A DNA stretch of 64,000 nt from UBA4055 sp964648295. GTDB taxonomy: Bacteria; UBA4055. Numbering within the stretch: the stretch's first letter is position 1; each line of letters begins with the position of its first letter. The notes beneath the pieces are model-generated. The model saw only the letters and a program-made list of their open reading frames with translations, made no database searches and was not told where the DNA came from. Both the position numbers and the translations under genes were made by a program. Positions 1 through 7,787 of this stretch are shown one piece after another. The stretch spans positions 248,001 to 312,000 of the forward strand of contig CAZYNH010000001.1 of NCBI GenBank assembly GCA_964648295.1. The letters run 5' to 3'.

Positions 1-15
1 TTGGAGAGCGGTATA

Positions 16-903
16 ATGGAAAAGAAAGAGATCGTTGAGTTTGATGAGAATGTGATCAGGGACAGGATATATTCGATCCGCGGATTTCAGGTGATGCTGG
101 ACAGAGATCTGGCGGAGCTCTACGGGGTGGATACAAGGGTATTAAAACAAGCAGTAAAAAGAAATGCGGATAAGTTCCCGTCTGATTTCATGTTTAGCCT
201 GAATAATAAGGAAATCAGCTTTATGGTGTCACAAAATGTGATACCATCGAAACGATCGCTAGGAGGATCAATTCCGTTTGCTTTCACAGAACATGGCGTA
301 GCAATGCTGTCAACTGTTCTTAAATCTTCAAAAGCTACAAAAATCAGTATATTGATTATACGCGCTTTCGTAACTATGCGTAGGTTTATTCAATCAAATG
401 CTCGATTGTTTAGCAGGATAGACAATCTTGAACTGAAGCAGTCAGATACAGATAAAAAAATTGAAAAAATTCTCGGGGCAATGGAAAGTGTGGATCTTAA
501 GCCGGTGCAGGGAATTTTCTTTGAAGGTCAGATATTCGATGCATACAATTTCATTTCAGATCTGTTCAGAGACGCGGAAAAGTCCATCCTTATCGTAGAT
601 AATTACATTGACGATTCTGTTCTGATTCATCTGACAAAGGTAAAAGCGGGTGTATCAGTCAGAATATTAACAAGATATGTGACGGATCAATTCAAGCTTG
701 ATGTAATGAAATTCGAGGCTCAGTACTTTCCGGTCGAGGTAAAAGTGTTTCCGCACTCGCACGACAGATTCATAATAATTGACAGGCGCGATGTTTATCA
801 TGTAGGCGCATCTTTGAAAGATCTCGGCAAGAAGTGGGTCGGATTCTCTAAATTCGGTACGAAAGCCATAGACATTTTAGGCAGACTGGATGAGATTGAT
901 TAA
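16..903 (+). CDS. ORF6N-domain protein with PLD-like C-terminal region
   Basis: About 295 aa from the ATG at 16; a TTG at 1 is also in frame, but the ATG has GGAG nine bases upstream. Residues roughly 10-95 match the ORF6N domain (IYSIRGFQVMLDRDLAELYG, then AFTEHGVAMLSTVL), a DNA-binding module of phage antirepressors that also occurs in chromosomal proteins. The second half, from about residue 165, contains the motif HDRFIIID (about 249-256), which resembles one phospholipase D half-site with Lys replaced by Arg. Such proteins are common in mobile and accessory DNA, but no other phage gene is nearby. DNA binding is likely; catalysis and target are unknown. Confidence 0.75.
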   Translation: MEKKEIVEFDENVIRDRIYSIRGFQVMLDRDLAELYGVDTRVLKQAVKRNADKFPSDFMFSLNNKEISFMVSQNVIPSKRSLGGSIPFAFTEHGVAMLSTVLKSSKATKISILIIRAFVTMRRFIQSNARLFSRIDNLELKQSDTDKKIEKILGAMESVDLKPVQGIFFEGQIFDAYNFISDLFRDAEKSILIVDNYIDDSVLIHLTKVKAGVSVRILTRYVTDQFKLDVMKFEAQYFPVEVKVFPHSHDRFIIIDRRDVYHVGASLKDLGKKWVGFSKFGTKAIDILGRLDEID

Positions 904-925
904 AGTGGTCGATTTCGACCACTTT
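902..925. terminator. Bidirectional terminator hairpin
   Basis: A perfect 10-bp inverted repeat (AAAGTGGTCG / CGACCACTTT) with an ATTT loop lies exactly between two convergent genes, starting in the stop codon of the ORF6N gene. The A/T ends of the arms provide a short U tract in both directions. Confidence 0.75.
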
Positions 926-936
926 AATCAAATCGC

Positions 937-1746
937 TTATTTGAGCGGGATCTGGATCTCGGTGAGCCAGTCGGCGGGATCTTCCTTGTTCCATATCCCG
1001 TCAATGAAAGATTCGCGGGGATTTCCGGCTATATCATGTTTATTTGATTCTATCCACTTCATGATCACCGCGTAGGAGTTCCCCAGCTTTTCATAAGGGC
1101 CCCTGTGATAAATGCAGGCGGCTTTCTCTGAACCTCCGATCTTTTTATAGACAAGTCCGTCGGCGTCAGGCAGTTTTTTGACTACAGCTTCGCAGATCTC
1201 GACATCAATGTCCTTTTCCTTATATTCGCCGTCGTGATAGATGTTAAAGCAGTAGGCCGGGACACTGCACACAGCCCCGTGACTCTCCATTTTCTTCCCC
1301 ATTTCGGGTGCCATCGTAAAGAGGTAATTGTAGTCAGGTATCACCTTTCTGTATGTGGCGGCTATGATGTCGGGAAGTTTCTTTATCGTTACTTTTTCCA
1401 TTTTAAGCTCCTTTTTGAGTTCGTTCTTCCATGTTTCCATCTTCTGGATGCTGCTTTTTTCCGACCGGATGCTTTCTTCGAGCAGTTTCTGTTTTTCCGA
1501 AAGCAGTGTGATGAGCTGGCCCGGAATGAGCCTGTCTTTCATTATCCGCGATATCTCCTCGAGCGAAAATCCCATGTCCTTTAATGACTGTATCTCCGAT
1601 ACGGCTGCAAGTTTTTCCGGCCGGTAAAATCTGTAACCGTTCTCCCGGCTGATCAGGTCGGGTTTTAAGAGATCTATCTCGTCATAGTAGCGCAGGGTCT
1701 TCACCGTCACTCTGCAGAGTTTTGAGAATTCGCCGATCTTAAGCAT
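937..1746 (-). CDS. MerR-family regulator with GyrI-like effector-binding domain
   Basis: 269 aa. The N-terminal winged helix-turn-helix (1-70) has typical MerR sequence (MLKIGEFSKLCRVTVKTLRY, then EIDLLKPD). A coiled-coil linker at about 75-115 leads to a C-terminal GyrI/BmrR-like ligand-binding domain with AACIYHRGPYEKLGNSY. This architecture is that of BmrR/BltR-type multidrug-sensing activators. SD AAGGAG precedes the ATG. The gene's own promoter (1780-1810) has the 19-bp spacer and central dyad typical of MerR operators, so it is probably autoregulated. No efflux pump gene is adjacent, so the inducing ligand and target cannot be named. Confidence 0.88.
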   Translation of the reverse strand: MLKIGEFSKLCRVTVKTLRYYDEIDLLKPDLISRENGYRFYRPEKLAAVSEIQSLKDMGFSLEEISRIMKDRLIPGQLITLLSEKQKLLEESIRSEKSSIQKMETWKNELKKELKMEKVTIKKLPDIIAATYRKVIPDYNYLFTMAPEMGKKMESHGAVCSVPAYCFNIYHDGEYKEKDIDVEICEAVVKKLPDADGLVYKKIGGSEKAACIYHRGPYEKLGNSYAVIMKWIESNKHDIAGNPRESFIDGIWNKEDPADWLTEIQIPLK

Positions 1747-1779
1747 TGTCCGTCTCCTTTTTGTAAGCTTACGGGGGTA

Positions 1780-1810
1780 AATATAAACATTCCCGCCGCG
1801 GGAGGGTCAA
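1780..1810 (-). promoter_or_regulatory. MerR-type promoter/operator for the merR-like gene
   Basis: On the minus strand, TTGACC (1805-1810) and TATATT (1780-1785) are separated by 19 bp. The spacer contains the perfect palindrome TCCCGC-C-GCGGGA (1791-1803). Overlong 19-bp spacers with a centred dyad are the hallmark of promoters activated by MerR proteins through DNA untwisting. Confidence 0.75.
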
Positions 1811-1869
1811 GTAAAAAAATAAAATACATCATTTGATCTTAATTCGGAAACTTAACTTCCTTAATTTAG

Positions 1870-1989
1870 CTAAATTTCGAATTCAAACTCAACCCGAAAA
1901 AGATCAAAGCTCCAAAGTCGTGGTCTGAAAACTATCCCGAAAGTGAATTCCTTAAGGTGAACAAAGATAACTATCTCGGGTTTTTAACA
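1870..1989 (+). pseudogene. Possible C-terminal remnant of a lost gene
   Basis: A start-less open segment of about 39 codons ending in TGA reads plausibly protein-like (for example KIKAPKSWSENYPESEFLKV). A stop codon (TAG, 1867-1869) lies just upstream in the same frame. The P...YPE.EFLK pattern faintly recalls the end of DUF2461-type proteins, but this is only an impression. It could equally be chance open frame in a 254-base intergenic region. Confidence 0.25.
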
Positions 1990-2000
1990 TGAAAAAGAAA

Positions 2001-2771
2001 TTAAGACAGCTCTTTAATCTTCGGATCCTTTCCGCAAAGCGGGCATGAGCCGTTCTTTTCCAGGCTGACCGTATGGAATCTCATTGTCATGGCATTGAAC
2101 ATGAGTATCCTGTTTACAAGCAGATCTCCGGTCCCGGCAAGATATTTGACCGCCTCGGTCGCCTGTATTGTGCCTATTACCCCCGGCAGCGTATTAAGGA
2201 CTCCCGCCTGCGAGCATGTGGGTACGGCTCCTTCCGGCGGCGGCTCAGGAAAAAGGCATCTTAAACATGCGGAACCTTTCGTGTAAGTAAAAGTCTGACC
2301 TTCAGCCCGTAAAACTCCGGCATGCGAAAAAGCCTTGCCGGCAAGGACGCATGCGTCATTTATGAGATATTTGGCGGCAAAATTATCCGTCGCGTCTATT
2401 ACAAAATCGTATCCTGATATTATATCTGAGGCGTTTGAGGTGTTTAAAAACTCATTGTGCGTGATAATTTTGACATCGGGATTAATTTTCCTGATCTTTT
2501 CCGCCGCGGATTCGAGCTTCGGTCTTTCCAGATCGGGCGTAAAATGGATTATCTGCCGCTGAAGGTTGGTAATATCAACTTTATCCGCATCAACAAGCCC
2601 GATAGTGCCTATTCCCGCCGCCGCTAGGTACAAAGCGTTCGGAGAACCCAGCCCGCCGCATCCGACGATAAGAACTTTGCTTTTAAGAAGTTTCATCTGG
2701 CCGTCACAGCCGATCTCTTCAAGGATGATATGCCGGCTGTATCTTTTCGCCTGTATTTCAGACAATTCCAT
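2001..2771 (-). CDS. ThiF/MoeB/HesA-family sulfur-carrier adenylyltransferase
   Basis: 256 aa from the ATG at 2771. A second in-frame ATG at 2777 overlaps the SD GAGGGG, so the downstream one, six bases from the SD, is preferred. E1-like enzymes adenylate the C-terminal Gly-Gly of a ubiquitin-like sulfur carrier (MoaD or ThiS). Seen: RYSRHIILEEIG near the N-terminus, the nucleotide-binding VGCGGLGS, DxxDNF (DATDNF), and two CxxC pairs (CLRCLF, CPLCGK) that bind structural zinc. There is no rhodanese domain. No moa or thi genes are adjacent, so MoeB cannot be separated from ThiF by context. Confidence 0.88.
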   Translation of the reverse strand: MELSEIQAKRYSRHIILEEIGCDGQMKLLKSKVLIVGCGGLGSPNALYLAAAGIGTIGLVDADKVDITNLQRQIIHFTPDLERPKLESAAEKIRKINPDVKIITHNEFLNTSNASDIISGYDFVIDATDNFAAKYLINDACVLAGKAFSHAGVLRAEGQTFTYTKGSACLRCLFPEPPPEGAVPTCSQAGVLNTLPGVIGTIQATEAVKYLAGTGDLLVNRILMFNAMTMRFHTVSLEKNGSCPLCGKDPKIKELS

Positions 2772-2838
2772 GCTCATCCCCTCTTATTTCCTGTAATATA
2801 TTTATCAGGCTCCTGTTATGCAATATATTTAAAGTAAA

Positions 2839-2859
2839 AGGGCGGAAAAATTCCGCCCT
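2839..2859 (-). terminator. Terminator of the Cys-rich protein gene
   Basis: Perfect 9-bp stem AGGGCGGAA / TTCCGCCCT with a 3-nt loop, followed on the minus strand by TTTTACTTTAAA. It lies directly after the stop of the gene at 2884-3246. Confidence 0.7.
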
Positions 2860-2883
2860 CTTACCGTATATTGAACCTGTGGA

Positions 2884-3246
2884 TTATCTTTTGCAGCCGC
2901 CGCATCCGTGCATCATGGTCTTTGTTTTTTCTTTTTCAGGGGCTTTAGGTTCGGTTTTAGCTTCTTTAGATCCGCAGCCTTTTTTGCCTTCTCCGCAGCA
3001 TTTGCCGTCCTTACACTCTTTGCAGCATTCGCATTTAGGGTCGCATTTATCGGTGGTTGCGCAGTCCTTGCAGATACACTTTTCTTTGTCGCATTTTGCC
3101 GCGCAGTCCGCATGCATCTCTGCACATTTAGACTCAACTGTCACAGCGGCTTTTTCAATTTTTGTTTCCTGAGCGTAAACTGCCGAAAATCCTGCAGCTG
3201 TCAGTATAGCCGCGGTCATTATTATCATAAGGTATTTAGAAGCCAT
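2884..3246 (-). CDS. Secreted Cys-rich small protein (metallothionein-like composition)
   Basis: 120 aa. Residues 1-25 form a classical signal peptide ending in AVYAQ, so export to the periplasm or beyond is likely. The mature part has 16 cysteines among many Lys, Asp and Glu residues, arranged as CxC, CC and CxxC pairs (CDKEKCICKDC, CDPKCECCKEC, CGGCKR). This composition fits metal or metalloid binding, or a disulfide-knotted protein. I recognise no family. SD GAGGAAA precedes the ATG. The neighbouring gene at 3301-3693 is also a small secreted Cys-containing protein, so the two may act together. Confidence 0.75.
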   Translation of the reverse strand: MASKYLMIIMTAAILTAAGFSAVYAQETKIEKAAVTVESKCAEMHADCAAKCDKEKCICKDCATTDKCDPKCECCKECKDGKCCGEGKKGCGSKEAKTEPKAPEKEKTKTMMHGCGGCKR

Positions 3247-3300
3247 TTTATTTCCTCTTCTTTAGTTTTATTTTTCAGTAAACGTGTGTTTTTTTTTAAA

Positions 3301-3693
3301 CTAAACTGAAAGGGGCGGAGCCCTGCCGGAAAAGATATCTGATTCAGAAACGAGATAATAAAGGTAAATTTCTTTTTCGAAGCCGTATTTTTTATCGGGA
3401 ACTATGCAGAAAGAACATTTTACGGCGGTTTTTTCATAAACGGCATAGGTAAGGTTTATTTTTGTTTCTGTACGGGGAACCGGCTCGGCTTCCGTTTTTA
3501 CGGGGATCTGAAATCTGCAGTTACACGGTTCGATCTTTTGAGCGCTGCAGCACGAAGGCCTTATAGAATTAGCGGTTTCCGGTCCGACGCTGCGGCAGCA
3601 GGCCATTTCGCAGCCGGGCAGAAGGTTCTTTAACCCCAGATCCGCGGCCGAAATGAAAAGAAGTGTTAAAAATATGTAGAGAATCTTTTTAAT
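3301..3693 (-). CDS. Small secreted Cys-containing protein with apparent ATT start codon
   Basis: The first ATG (3606) lies mid-protein, but the frame stays open upstream. There an ATT at 3691-3693 sits six bases after the SD GGAG (CGGAGAATACAATT). Starting there gives 130 aa beginning (M)KKILYIFLTLLFISAADLG, a convincing signal peptide; from the ATG the protein would have none. The remainder has scattered cysteines (GCEMACCRS, SCCSAQ, CNC, CSFC) and an unremarkable C-terminus. No family is recognised. ATT starts are rare (infC and pcnB in E. coli) and usually mark low or autoregulated expression. A sequencing error is the alternative. Confidence 0.55.
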   Translation of the reverse strand: MKKILYIFLTLLFISAADLGLKNLLPGCEMACCRSVGPETANSIRPSCCSAQKIEPCNCRFQIPVKTEAEPVPRTETKINLTYAVYEKTAVKCSFCIVPDKKYGFEKEIYLYYLVSESDIFSGRAPPLSV

Positions 3694-3782
3694 TGTATTC
3701 TCCGTTTTTCTTTGAAATATATGATCTGCCGGCCGCGGGTGTTATGTTATATGTCATAAACCTGCCGAGGGGAACAAAACGG

Positions 3783-5096
3783 TCAATCTTCATCTTCTTC
3801 CACAGCCGCCGATATCTCCGGGAACAGCGACCCGCTGCTGTCGTCCGGCGCTTCGAGCAGTGTAACTTCGCGGAGTTTCCTGTCAATAGCCTTCGAGCGC
3901 GTCGTTGATACCACCTCGAGCTGATCCAGGCCGGTCTGAATATTTTTCTTTGCTTTAGCCATCATATCGCCGAACTTGCCGAATTCTTTCTTTACTTCCG
4001 CCAAAGTCTTCCAGACCTCGCTCGAACGCTTTTCGATAGCCAGCGTCTTGAAACCCATCTGCAGGCTGTTCAGAAGCGCCGCCAGCGTGGAAGGCCCGGT
4101 CACGATCACTTTCGCGTCCCTCTGAAGCGTCTCTAAAAGGTTAGCGTTGCTGACCACTTCGGCGTAAATGCTCTCGAACGGCAGGAACATGATCGCGAAA
4201 TCCGTCGTTCCGGGCGGATCTATATATTTGTCGGATATGTCTTTAGCCATTTTCTTTATGGCGGTCTCCATTTCCTTCCTGGCGGCAAGAAGTTCAGCCG
4301 GGTCGGCCTTGTCGTTCGCGTCCACTATCTTCTCGTAAATATCCTTGGGGAACTTGGCGTCGACAGGAAGCCAGATATGCTTTCCGTCTTTTTCCTTTCC
4401 GGGCAGCTTTATCGCGAACTCGACAATGTCCGCGCTCCCGGCCTTCGTCTTCACGTTCGCCTCGTACTGTTCCGGCGCAAGTATCTGCTCTAAAAGCATC
4501 GACAGCTGTATCTCTCCTATGCCGCCTCTCATCTTGACGTTGCTGAGCACTTTCTTTAAACCCCCGACATCGGAAGCGATGCTTTTCATTTCCCCGAGGC
4601 CCTCCTGGACCGCGATCAGCTGTTTGCCGACCGTTTCGAACGACTGGCTCAGCCTGTCGTTCAAAGTCTTCTGCAGCTTCTCGTCGACGGTCTTTCTCAT
4701 CTCATCGAGCTGCTTGTTGTTGTCCGACCTTATATCTGAGAGGTGTTTTTCGATCTTGTCGCGGATGTCTTTAATATTGTCCGTCGTCTGTTTGGCGATA
4801 TCGGACTGCAGCTTCGAATGGTCCTCGAACTTCTGTCTGAGCATCTCGTCCGTCCGCTTCGCGTTCGCCGTCAGCTCCTCCCTGCCGGTCTTGGAGAGCT
4901 CATTGAACTCCGCTCTGTTCCTGGCGAACTCGTCCTTTACGGATTTTTCCGTCCGCTCAAGGTCCGACCCGAACTTTATCAGCTGTTCTTCGATCTTTTT
5001 GAGCCTTTCGCCGTCACCGGCGTTCTTTCTTGTAAGGAGCAGAACTATATTCACGACCGCGAGAACGGTCAGTATCGCAAGCAGTGTTTCGGTCAT
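3783..5096 (-). CDS. rmuC: RmuC-family DNA recombination protein
   Basis: 437 aa. An N-terminal membrane segment (about 3-22, LLAILTVLAVVNIVLLL) is followed by a long coiled coil (about 30-175) and the RmuC nuclease-like domain (about 185-400). That domain shows RGGIGEIQLSMLLEQIL, a degenerate form of the usual RGxWGE motif, then LPVDAKFP and DFAIMFLPFESIYAEVV. RmuC proteins limit DNA inversions and rearrangements. The Trp of the usual RGxWGE is Ile here. A divergent promoter region of about 140 bases separates it from the glutamine synthetase-like gene. Confidence 0.9.
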   Translation of the reverse strand: MTETLLAILTVLAVVNIVLLLTRKNAGDGERLKKIEEQLIKFGSDLERTEKSVKDEFARNRAEFNELSKTGREELTANAKRTDEMLRQKFEDHSKLQSDIAKQTTDNIKDIRDKIEKHLSDIRSDNNKQLDEMRKTVDEKLQKTLNDRLSQSFETVGKQLIAVQEGLGEMKSIASDVGGLKKVLSNVKMRGGIGEIQLSMLLEQILAPEQYEANVKTKAGSADIVEFAIKLPGKEKDGKHIWLPVDAKFPKDIYEKIVDANDKADPAELLAARKEMETAIKKMAKDISDKYIDPPGTTDFAIMFLPFESIYAEVVSNANLLETLQRDAKVIVTGPSTLAALLNSLQMGFKTLAIEKRSSEVWKTLAEVKKEFGKFGDMMAKAKKNIQTGLDQLEVVSTTRSKAIDRKLREVTLLEAPDDSSGSLFPEISAAVEEDED

Positions 5097-5238
5097 TTTC
5101 AGCCTTCGTTCTTTTTTATGTGAAATTACGATTTATATAGAGCAAAGTCAAACCCATTCGGGGAAAATCGGCAATTAAAACACGTGCATTTTCCGGCGAG
5201 GTTTCTTATATTTCCGCAACAAAATACGGGAGCTTGTA

Positions 5239-7104
5239 ATGCTGAACTCTATTCCTTATTTTCTGTCCGGCGACAAAAAGGGCAAAAAGGAGCTGTACGA
5301 CTTTATCAGAAAACATCCGAACGTTAAGTTCGTTTCGCTTTCCGGCATAGATTTTCTGGGAAACGACGTTGACGAAAGGATACCCGTCTCCTATTTTCTG
5401 AAGAACTACGACGACATCATGACCGGCGGGGTACAGACCGACGGGTCTTCCGTCAATCTTCCCGGCATAGCCACGATATCGGACGCCAAGATAGACTTTA
5501 TAGTCGATCCCGGCGCGAAATGGTTCATAGACTACAGCTTCGACGAGAGCATGTTCGGTCCGGAGCCTATCGGCACGATAAGGATCCCGGTGTTTTTTAA
5601 ACATCATGATAAGTTCTACTGCTCGAGATCTGTGCTGAAGAACACTCTGTCGCACGTTGAGAAGGATATCAGAAAGCTTTTGAAGGAAAATCCCGGCCTC
5701 CTGAAGAAGATGAAGATAAAATACTCAGACATCGAAAGCGTTTATTTCACGACCGGGACGGAGCTCGAGTTCTGGGTCAGGACCACCATGGACAAGGTGA
5801 CCAGGGAGGAGCTCAGTTTGAGCCAGAAGCTGAAGGAGCACTACTGGAAAAGGGCGAAGGGGCAGGTGCGCAAATCTCTCGAAGAAGCTCTGATCATGCT
5901 CGAGAACTACGGGTTCGAGCCGGAAATGGGGCACAAGGAGGTAGGCGGCGTCAAGGGCAAGATAAGCAGGGACGGCAGGCTGTACGACGTCATGGAGCAG
6001 CTGGAGATAGACTGGAGGTTCTCCGACCCGGTTCAGTCCGCCGACAACGAGATATTCGCGCGTTACGTGATAAAGGAGATTTTCAGGAAGAACGGGCTTG
6101 AGGCCATCTTCGTGGCTAAGCCGGTGGAAGGCGTGGCCGGGTCCGGCAAGCACATCCACGCGGGCATGGGAATAAAGTTAAAGAACGCGCGCAGGATCAA
6201 TCTTTTCGCGCCTAACGAAAAACATTCGTTCCTGTCCTCTTGCGGTTACGGAGCGCTGATGGGGCTTCTGAAGAACTGGCCGGCGGTCAACCCGTTCGTG
6301 ACAAGTTCCCACTCGGCCATAAAAAGGCTGCAGCCCGGGTTCGAAGCGCCCGTCTCGACCGTCGCGTCGCTGGGGCTTTCGCCGGATTCCCCGTCGAGGA
6401 ACCGCACCGTCCTGGCCGGCCTCGTGAGATCGGACGATCCTCTCTCGGTGAGGTTCGAGGTGAGGGCACCCAATCCGCATACGAACACATACCTCGCGGT
6501 CTCGTCCTTCTTTCTGGCGATGCTAGACGGGATGAGATACTCTATCGGGAAAACCGAGGCGGAGCTTTACAGGGAAATAACGAAAAAACCCGGCGAAAGC
6601 GCGAAGTACCTTCATAAAGAAAGGCAGTATGTCTCCGAAGATAATATTTTCGACAGCTACACGGAAAAGGAAAGGGAAAAGCTCTTCGGCAGAACTCCCG
6701 GGACTGTCTGGGAGATAATCCAGATACTTAAAGAGAATACAGCTTTGTATAAAAATACCCCCCTCACCCCCGAGATACTTAATTCCTACTATCTGGGGTC
6801 ATTGAGAAAATGGCTTATCGAGATAACCCAGAAAGAGTTCGTTTATATAAAGAACGATATCATCAATATGGTCAGATATCAGGATAGGGAGAACGCTCTG
6901 GACAGGGAAAGATGGGAGAAGGCGGAAAAACTGATCCTGAAGATCGTAAAAGACGACAGGGGCCGCAAAAGCCTTATGACGGGCATCGCGGAAAATATTG
7001 ATTCGGGCGACTATGAGAATGTAAGCTCGGCCTTTCTTGATCTGAAAGAGAAATTCGCAGAGCTTCAGAAGAAGTATTCCGAGTACAGAAAGAACATTAT
7101 TTAA
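5239..7104 (+). CDS. Glutamine synthetase-family protein, long form
   Basis: 621 aa, compared with 440-470 aa for ordinary GlnA. The N-terminal beta-grasp shows TDGSSVNLPG. The catalytic domain shows TGTELEFW, GSGKHIHAGM (GSGxH substrate and metal site), IKRLQPGFEAPVS, RNRTV and RFEVRAPNPHTNTYLA. The glutamate, histidine and arginine landmarks of the ATP-dependent glutamate-ammonia ligase fold are therefore kept. About 150 extra residues after residue 470 are helical and charged, with no recognised domain. SD GGGAG precedes the ATG. It may be a true glutamine synthetase or a gamma-glutamyl ligase on another amine. Confidence 0.8.
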   Translation: MLNSIPYFLSGDKKGKKELYDFIRKHPNVKFVSLSGIDFLGNDVDERIPVSYFLKNYDDIMTGGVQTDGSSVNLPGIATISDAKIDFIVDPGAKWFIDYSFDESMFGPEPIGTIRIPVFFKHHDKFYCSRSVLKNTLSHVEKDIRKLLKENPGLLKKMKIKYSDIESVYFTTGTELEFWVRTTMDKVTREELSLSQKLKEHYWKRAKGQVRKSLEEALIMLENYGFEPEMGHKEVGGVKGKISRDGRLYDVMEQLEIDWRFSDPVQSADNEIFARYVIKEIFRKNGLEAIFVAKPVEGVAGSGKHIHAGMGIKLKNARRINLFAPNEKHSFLSSCGYGALMGLLKNWPAVNPFVTSSHSAIKRLQPGFEAPVSTVASLGLSPDSPSRNRTVLAGLVRSDDPLSVRFEVRAPNPHTNTYLAVSSFFLAMLDGMRYSIGKTEAELYREITKKPGESAKYLHKERQYVSEDNIFDSYTEKEREKLFGRTPGTVWEIIQILKENTALYKNTPLTPEILNSYYLGSLRKWLIEITQKEFVYIKNDIINMVRYQDRENALDRERWEKAEKLILKIVKDDRGRKSLMTGIAENIDSGDYENVSSAFLDLKEKFAELQKKYSEYRKNII

Positions 7105-7130
7105 AAAAAGTTAAAAAAATTTAAAAAAAG
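7101..7130. promoter_or_regulatory. Three 10-bp-phased A7 tracts (curved DNA/UP element)
   Basis: Three consecutive decamers of the form TTAAAAAAA(G/T) occupy 7101-7110, 7111-7120 and 7121-7130. The tracts are spaced exactly one helical turn apart, which predicts strong intrinsic bending. The first overlaps the stop codon of the glutamine synthetase-like gene. They lie about 35-65 bp upstream of the -10 element at 7166. Confidence 0.6.
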
Positions 7131-7162
7131 TCTTGCAGGGTCATCATTTGACACGCCCTTTG

Positions 7163-7171
7163 TGTTATAAT
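7163..7171 (+). promoter_or_regulatory. Extended -10 promoter for the PUR-domain gene
   Basis: TGTTATAAT is a perfect extended -10 (TGnTATAAT). A TTGACA at 7148-7153 is only 12 bp upstream and so cannot serve as its -35. The upstream A-tracts may compensate. Expected start is near 7178, giving a leader of about 40 nt with SD AAGGAG before the ATG at 7219. Confidence 0.6.
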
Positions 7172-7218
7172 ACCGTTGAAAGTTGAAAAAATGGTAAACT
7201 AACAAAAGGAGAAACACC

Positions 7219-7734
7219 ATGGAAAGACAACCCGCAAGCAACGCCGAAGTATATTCGGCAAACTTTTCGACCGGCAACAGAAGCTATTTCGTGAACATGC
7301 TGGAAGCAAAGAACAACACGAAGTACGTCAAGATCACCGAAAGCAGAAAAACTGATGACGGCAATTATCAGAAGAACAGGATAATGCTCTTCCAGGGAGA
7401 CCTGTATAAGCTCGCCAAAGTTTTGAACAGCGCGATCGGAAAGATAAAAGACGGGAAAGAGCAGTCTGAAACCGCTCCTGCCGCGGAAGAGGCTGAAACC
7501 CCGGCATCAGAGAACTGCGAAACGACGCTCGGGCTGGACGGGGAAAACACTGAAGAACAGGGATCCGATCAGGATGCCTATCCCAACTCCGGCAAAAAAT
7601 GGACAAGAGAGGATGAGGAGAAACTCGAATTCCTCTATAAAGCCGGCAAAACGGTCGAAGACCTCACCGAGATATTCGGCAGGAAAAAAACAGGTATTGA
7701 GTCCCGTCTTCAGAAGCTGGGACTTAAAGACTGA
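7219..7734 (+). CDS. PUR-domain nucleic-acid-binding protein with C-terminal HTH/SANT-like domain
   Basis: 171 aa. Residues about 10-75 (YSANFSTGNRSYFVNMLEAK, TESRKTDDGNYQKNRI, LYKLAKVLNSAIGKI) resemble the bacterial PUR-alpha fold (DUF3276, Borrelia BpuR), which binds ssDNA and RNA. A Glu/Ala-rich acidic linker (80-122) leads to a C-terminal module WTREDEEKLEFLYKAGKTVE followed by LTEIFGRKKTGIESRLQKLGL. That module reads as a Myb/SANT- or sigma-like helix-turn-helix. The gene has its own promoter and terminator, so it is monocistronic. A nucleoid or RNA-binding regulator is likely. The C-terminal assignment is by pattern only. Confidence 0.75.
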   Translation: MERQPASNAEVYSANFSTGNRSYFVNMLEAKNNTKYVKITESRKTDDGNYQKNRIMLFQGDLYKLAKVLNSAIGKIKDGKEQSETAPAAEEAETPASENCETTLGLDGENTEEQGSDQDAYPNSGKKWTREDEEKLEFLYKAGKTVEDLTEIFGRKKTGIESRLQKLGLKD

Positions 7735-7755
7735 AACCGCATTTCCTCTCCTCAC

Positions 7756-7785
7756 AAAAAAGACCCCCGCGCGGGTCTTTTTTTT
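7756..7785 (+). terminator. Rho-independent terminator
   Basis: AAAAAAGACCC / GGGTCTTTTTTTT hairpin (loop CCGCGC) followed by an eight-T run, 20 bases after the stop of the PUR-domain gene. Confidence 0.85.
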
Positions 7786-7787
7786 AT

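Noticed and set aside
1..903. Prophage remnant around the ORF6N gene
   Set aside because: No integrase, structural, lysis or attachment-site signal is seen in the following sequence.
4345..5178. 277-aa open frame on the plus strand opposite rmuC
   Set aside because: It is antisense to the well-supported RmuC gene, low-complexity Ser/Phe/Leu-rich, with no SD or family resemblance.
7148..7171. TTGACA and TATAAT as a normal sigma70 promoter
   Set aside because: The spacer is only 12 bp, too short for a joint -35/-10; the -10 is better read as an extended -10.
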